Below, one piece after another: positions 5,882 through 7,412 of a stretch of 7,412 nt of DNA (position 1 is its first letter; the number at the start of each line of letters is the position of its first letter). Below the pieces are notes generated by a model, which had not been told where the DNA came from, ran no database searches, and worked only from the letters and a program-made list of their open reading frames with translations. Both the position numbers and the translations under genes were made by a program. The stretch is from positions 1-7,412 of the forward strand of contig JAUSPL010000366.1 of NCBI GenBank assembly GCA_030656535.1, in the 5' to 3' direction. The DNA is from Gemmobacter sp. (GTDB lineage: Bacteria > Pseudomonadota > Alphaproteobacteria > Rhodobacterales > Rhodobacteraceae).

Positions 5882-6955
5882 TCATCCGCGACGCGGTGCC
5901 TGTGACATGTCAAAGTCATGCGCAAGCGGCAGGATCGACGTGTAGTACAGGGAAATAAGTTCGCCTTGCCGATGGACCCCAGTCTTCCCAAAGACCTGTT
6001 TCATGTAGCTGCGCGCCGTGGCCAAAGACAGGTTCGTGGCCTCAGCGGCTTCTGCCACCGATTTTCCACCCAGGATCTCATGGGCAATCAAGCCCTCAGA
6101 CCGTGTCAATCCATAGGCGCCAAAGAACTGTTCCCGCAGTTTGCTATGGTCGACCTTTGGGCTTTCGAACATGATGAGGGCCAAGGGTGGGTCAGAGCCT
6201 GCCAGTGGGGTGACGACGACAAGCCGCGCAACGTGCGGCTGCGCGTTCACCGATATGATCGAGGTGCGCTTCTTCTCGGAGGTCGCTCCGCGAATGGCTT
6301 CCTCCAGATTGCTGCGCTCTTTGTCGCCACTCACGCTGAGCCGGTCATTGCACACGACCCAACCGGATGGCCCTGCCGCCGCGCAACTTTTCTGCCTGCC
6401 GTCGAACTTGATCCGGCTCTGTTCGTTCACGACCAGAAACTCGATCGAGAGTACCTGAAATGTTGTTTCGAGCAGACCTTCGGGCCATGAAGATTGCGCC
6501 TGCAGACTGTCGGTCAGCTGCTGTATGACATAGGGCATGCCGATCTGGACAAGCGCCTGCCGTGCAGCAGGGTCGCGGTCATTGCACATCCGGAACGCCA
6601 TTGCCGGGCGCAGGCGACCGATTGCGTTGCATACCCCAACAATGAATTTGCGATCTGTGAGCACAGTGATCGACTCGATCGCCCGTTCCATCGTCCTTTC
6701 GAACTTTGTTCCAGCCTCGCTGTCTGACTGCAAAGCAGCATGAATGGCGAGCCTTGCTTCGGTTGCCCGAATCAAATCTGAAAACTGCTCTGCAACAACG
6801 CTAGAGTCGCCCCCAACCCAACTCTCCGAGAACGATCCTGTCTGGCTGTCATAAAATCCCATGACAACGATTGGAATGCCGACGCCCAAACAGAATTGCC
6901 TAGCAAATTCGGCACGTTTTAAGGCCGGTCTCGCATTTTCACTAAAATTCTTCAT
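5882..6955 (-). CDS. LuxR-type (GerE HTH) transcriptional regulator
   Basis: The protein is 357 residues from ATG at 6955. A TTG start five codons upstream (6970) is possible but has no ribosome binding site, whereas GGGTGGGG directly precedes the ATG. Counting from the TTG, residues 286-345 form the C-terminal DNA-binding domain: YGLTRSEGLIAHEILGGKSV, AEAAEATNLSLATARSYMKQ and VFGKTGVHRQGELISLY. This is the LuxR/GerE four-helix pattern, with the recognition helix around LSLATARSYMKQVF. Residues about 173-270 (QVLSIEFLVVNEQSRIKFDG through LALIMFESP) resemble the degenerate PAS-like sensor region that precedes this HTH type in many alphaproteobacterial orphans. Residues 1-170 match nothing I recognise; there is no acyl-homoserine-lactone-binding domain, phosphoacceptor domain, signal peptide or membrane segment. 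It is probably a cytoplasmic one-component regulator with unknown ligand and targets. Two palindromes lie upstream at 7075-7112 and may be its operators or those of a neighbour. Confidence 0.9.
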   Translation of the reverse strand: MKNFSENARPALKRAEFARQFCLGVGIPIVVMGFYDSQTGSFSESWVGGDSSVVAEQFSDLIRATEARLAIHAALQSDSEAGTKFERTMERAIESITVLTDRKFIVGVCNAIGRLRPAMAFRMCNDRDPAARQALVQIGMPYVIQQLTDSLQAQSSWPEGLLETTFQVLSIEFLVVNEQSRIKFDGRQKSCAAAGPSGWVVCNDRLSVSGDKERSNLEEAIRGATSEKKRTSIISVNAQPHVARLVVVTPLAGSDPPLALIMFESPKVDHSKLREQFFGAYGLTRSEGLIAHEILGGKSVAEAAEATNLSLATARSYMKQVFGKTGVHRQGELISLYYTSILPLAHDFDMSQAPRRG

Positions 6956-6956
6956 A

Positions 6957-6964
6957 CCCCACCC
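6957..6964 (-). promoter_or_regulatory. Probable ribosome binding site of the LuxR-type regulator
   Basis: On the minus strand this reads GGGTGGGG, one base before the ATG at 6955. The GGGTGG core (6964-6959) gives a short spacing of three bases, so initiation may be weak. Nothing comparable precedes the TTG at 6970. Confidence 0.45.
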
Positions 6965-6970
6965 AATCAA

Positions 6971-7178
6971 TCAATGGTAGAACTTGCAAATCCTTAATCA
7001 TCCAAAGCGAGCGTCGCTGGTCTGGAAGTGAAGAGATACAAATGCCACATAACCACAAAATTATTACCCTAGAATTTGAGTTTCTCAAAGTTGCAATTAC
7101 AAGTCACTTGTAGAAGTAGGAATGAGGCCTCGCGGCCGTGTTGTCAGGCGACTCATCTATTAGATTGGAGATAAATAA
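6971..7178. promoter_or_regulatory. AT-rich upstream region of the LuxR-type regulator with two palindromes
   Basis: This roughly 210-bp non-coding region is AT-rich. It contains TTTGAGtttCTCAAA (7075-7089) and TACAAGTcACTTGTA (7098-7112), both 15 bp long with centres 23 bp apart. GAGGCCTC (about 7124-7131) is an additional short palindrome. The region lies between the leftward regulator and the rightward small ORF at 7179, so it may control both. No sigma-70 promoter is certain on either strand. Confidence 0.45.
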
Positions 7179-7268
7179 ATGTTATGGAATTCAATCTTTG
7201 GATTAAAAGTCGATACTCTTTTCAATCATTGCGTGTCCCCGTTCGTGTCCCTGTCGGTGTTGTGGTAG
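7179..7268 (+). CDS. Possible small hydrophobic protein, 29 residues
   Basis: ATG at 7179 opens a 29-codon frame ending at TAG (7266-7268). A GGAG (7167-7170) lies eight bases upstream, which is good spacing. The peptide starts MLWNSIFGLKVDTLFNH and ends VSPFVSLSVLW, hydrophobic with one cysteine. A direct repeat CGTGTCCC (7232-7239 and 7244-7251) falls inside it. Such a short frame can arise by chance; the ribosome binding site is the only positive evidence. I do not recognise it. Confidence 0.28.
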   Translation: MLWNSIFGLKVDTLFNHCVSPFVSLSVLW

Positions 7269-7322
7269 GGTAACACTATTGACCAAATTGAACATGGTTT
7301 CGTTGGCGATTAGCCTGTAAAA

Positions 7323-7412
7323 ATGCGGTCAAGAAACTCTTTCTTGGCGGGACTGCGGTGTACCATCTTCTTGCTTTGCACGTACGGTCAGCTATTGGGA
7401 TCTGCGTCGGGG
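7323..7412 (+). CDS. Possible exported protein, N-terminal fragment cut by the window edge
   Basis: ATG at 7323 opens a frame that remains open for 30 codons to the end of the window. The peptide starts MRSRNSFLAGLRCTIFLLCT and continues YGQLLGSASG. A basic N-terminus, a short hydrophobic core and small residues near the end resemble a signal peptide. There is no strong Shine-Dalgarno, with only GGCGAT about a dozen bases upstream. A minus-strand frame over the same bases is also open from the edge to a TAG (about 7278), reading VPPRKSFLTAFLQANRQRNH near its end. That could instead be the C-terminal tail of a leftward gene. The sequence available does not settle which strand is coding. Confidence 0.3.
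   Translation, partial: MRSRNSFLAGLRCTIFLLCTYGQLLGSASG

Noticed and set aside
5858..5885. Dyad at the end of the LuxR-type regulator as a terminator
   Set aside because: The stem needs a two-base bulge, overlaps the stop codon and has no T-tract on the minus strand.
5903..5912. 10-bp palindrome TGACATGTCA as an operator
   Set aside because: It lies within the coding sequence of the regulator and is short enough to occur by chance.

Overview
The window looks like an accessory stretch of an alphaproteobacterial chromosome or plasmid, most likely from the Roseobacter/Rhodobacterales group. The basis is moderately high GC with clearly lower-GC intergenic patches, a long RTX (nonapeptide Ca2+-binding) protein, a LuxR-type regulator of a kind common in alphaproteobacteria, and decayed IS1380- and IS5-family transposases resembling those in that group. 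The taxonomic call is inference from protein style; no rRNA or marker gene is present.

Layout. Positions 1-99 hold the possible start of a leftward gene cut by the window edge. Positions 100-345 are the upstream region of the main gene. Positions 346-2418 (+) encode a 690-residue RTX protein with about 49 nonapeptide repeats in four register blocks, an EF-hand-like acidic loop, and an unusually cysteine-rich C-terminal domain. Two consecutive hairpins (2451-2476 and 2529-2556) close this transcription unit. Positions 2557-3055 contain no gene I can identify. Positions 3056-3271 hold the frameshifted 3' end of an IS5-family transposase. Positions 3320-4297 (-) encode an intact class I SAM-dependent methyltransferase. 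Positions 4331-5494 are a decayed IS1380-family element (transposase on -) with an internal deletion, three frameshifts and a nonsense codon. Positions 5495-5881 are mostly non-coding and include a perfect 16-bp palindrome. Positions 5882-6955 (-) encode an intact LuxR-type HTH regulator. Its upstream region has two neighbouring 15-bp palindromes (7075-7089 and 7098-7112), then a 29-codon ORF with a good ribosome binding site (7179-7268), then an ORF with a signal-peptide-like start that runs off the right edge (7323-7412).

How the genes fit together. The RTX protein is probably exported by a type I secretion system encoded elsewhere, since no ABC transporter or membrane-fusion gene is in the window. 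The methyltransferase stands alone between two dead insertion sequences and has no obvious operon partner. The LuxR-type regulator is also monocistronic as seen here, and its target is unknown. I see no recognisable defence system, biosynthetic cluster or complete mobile element. The most distinctive signals are the methionine periodicity and cysteine content of the RTX protein and the paired palindromes upstream of the regulator.
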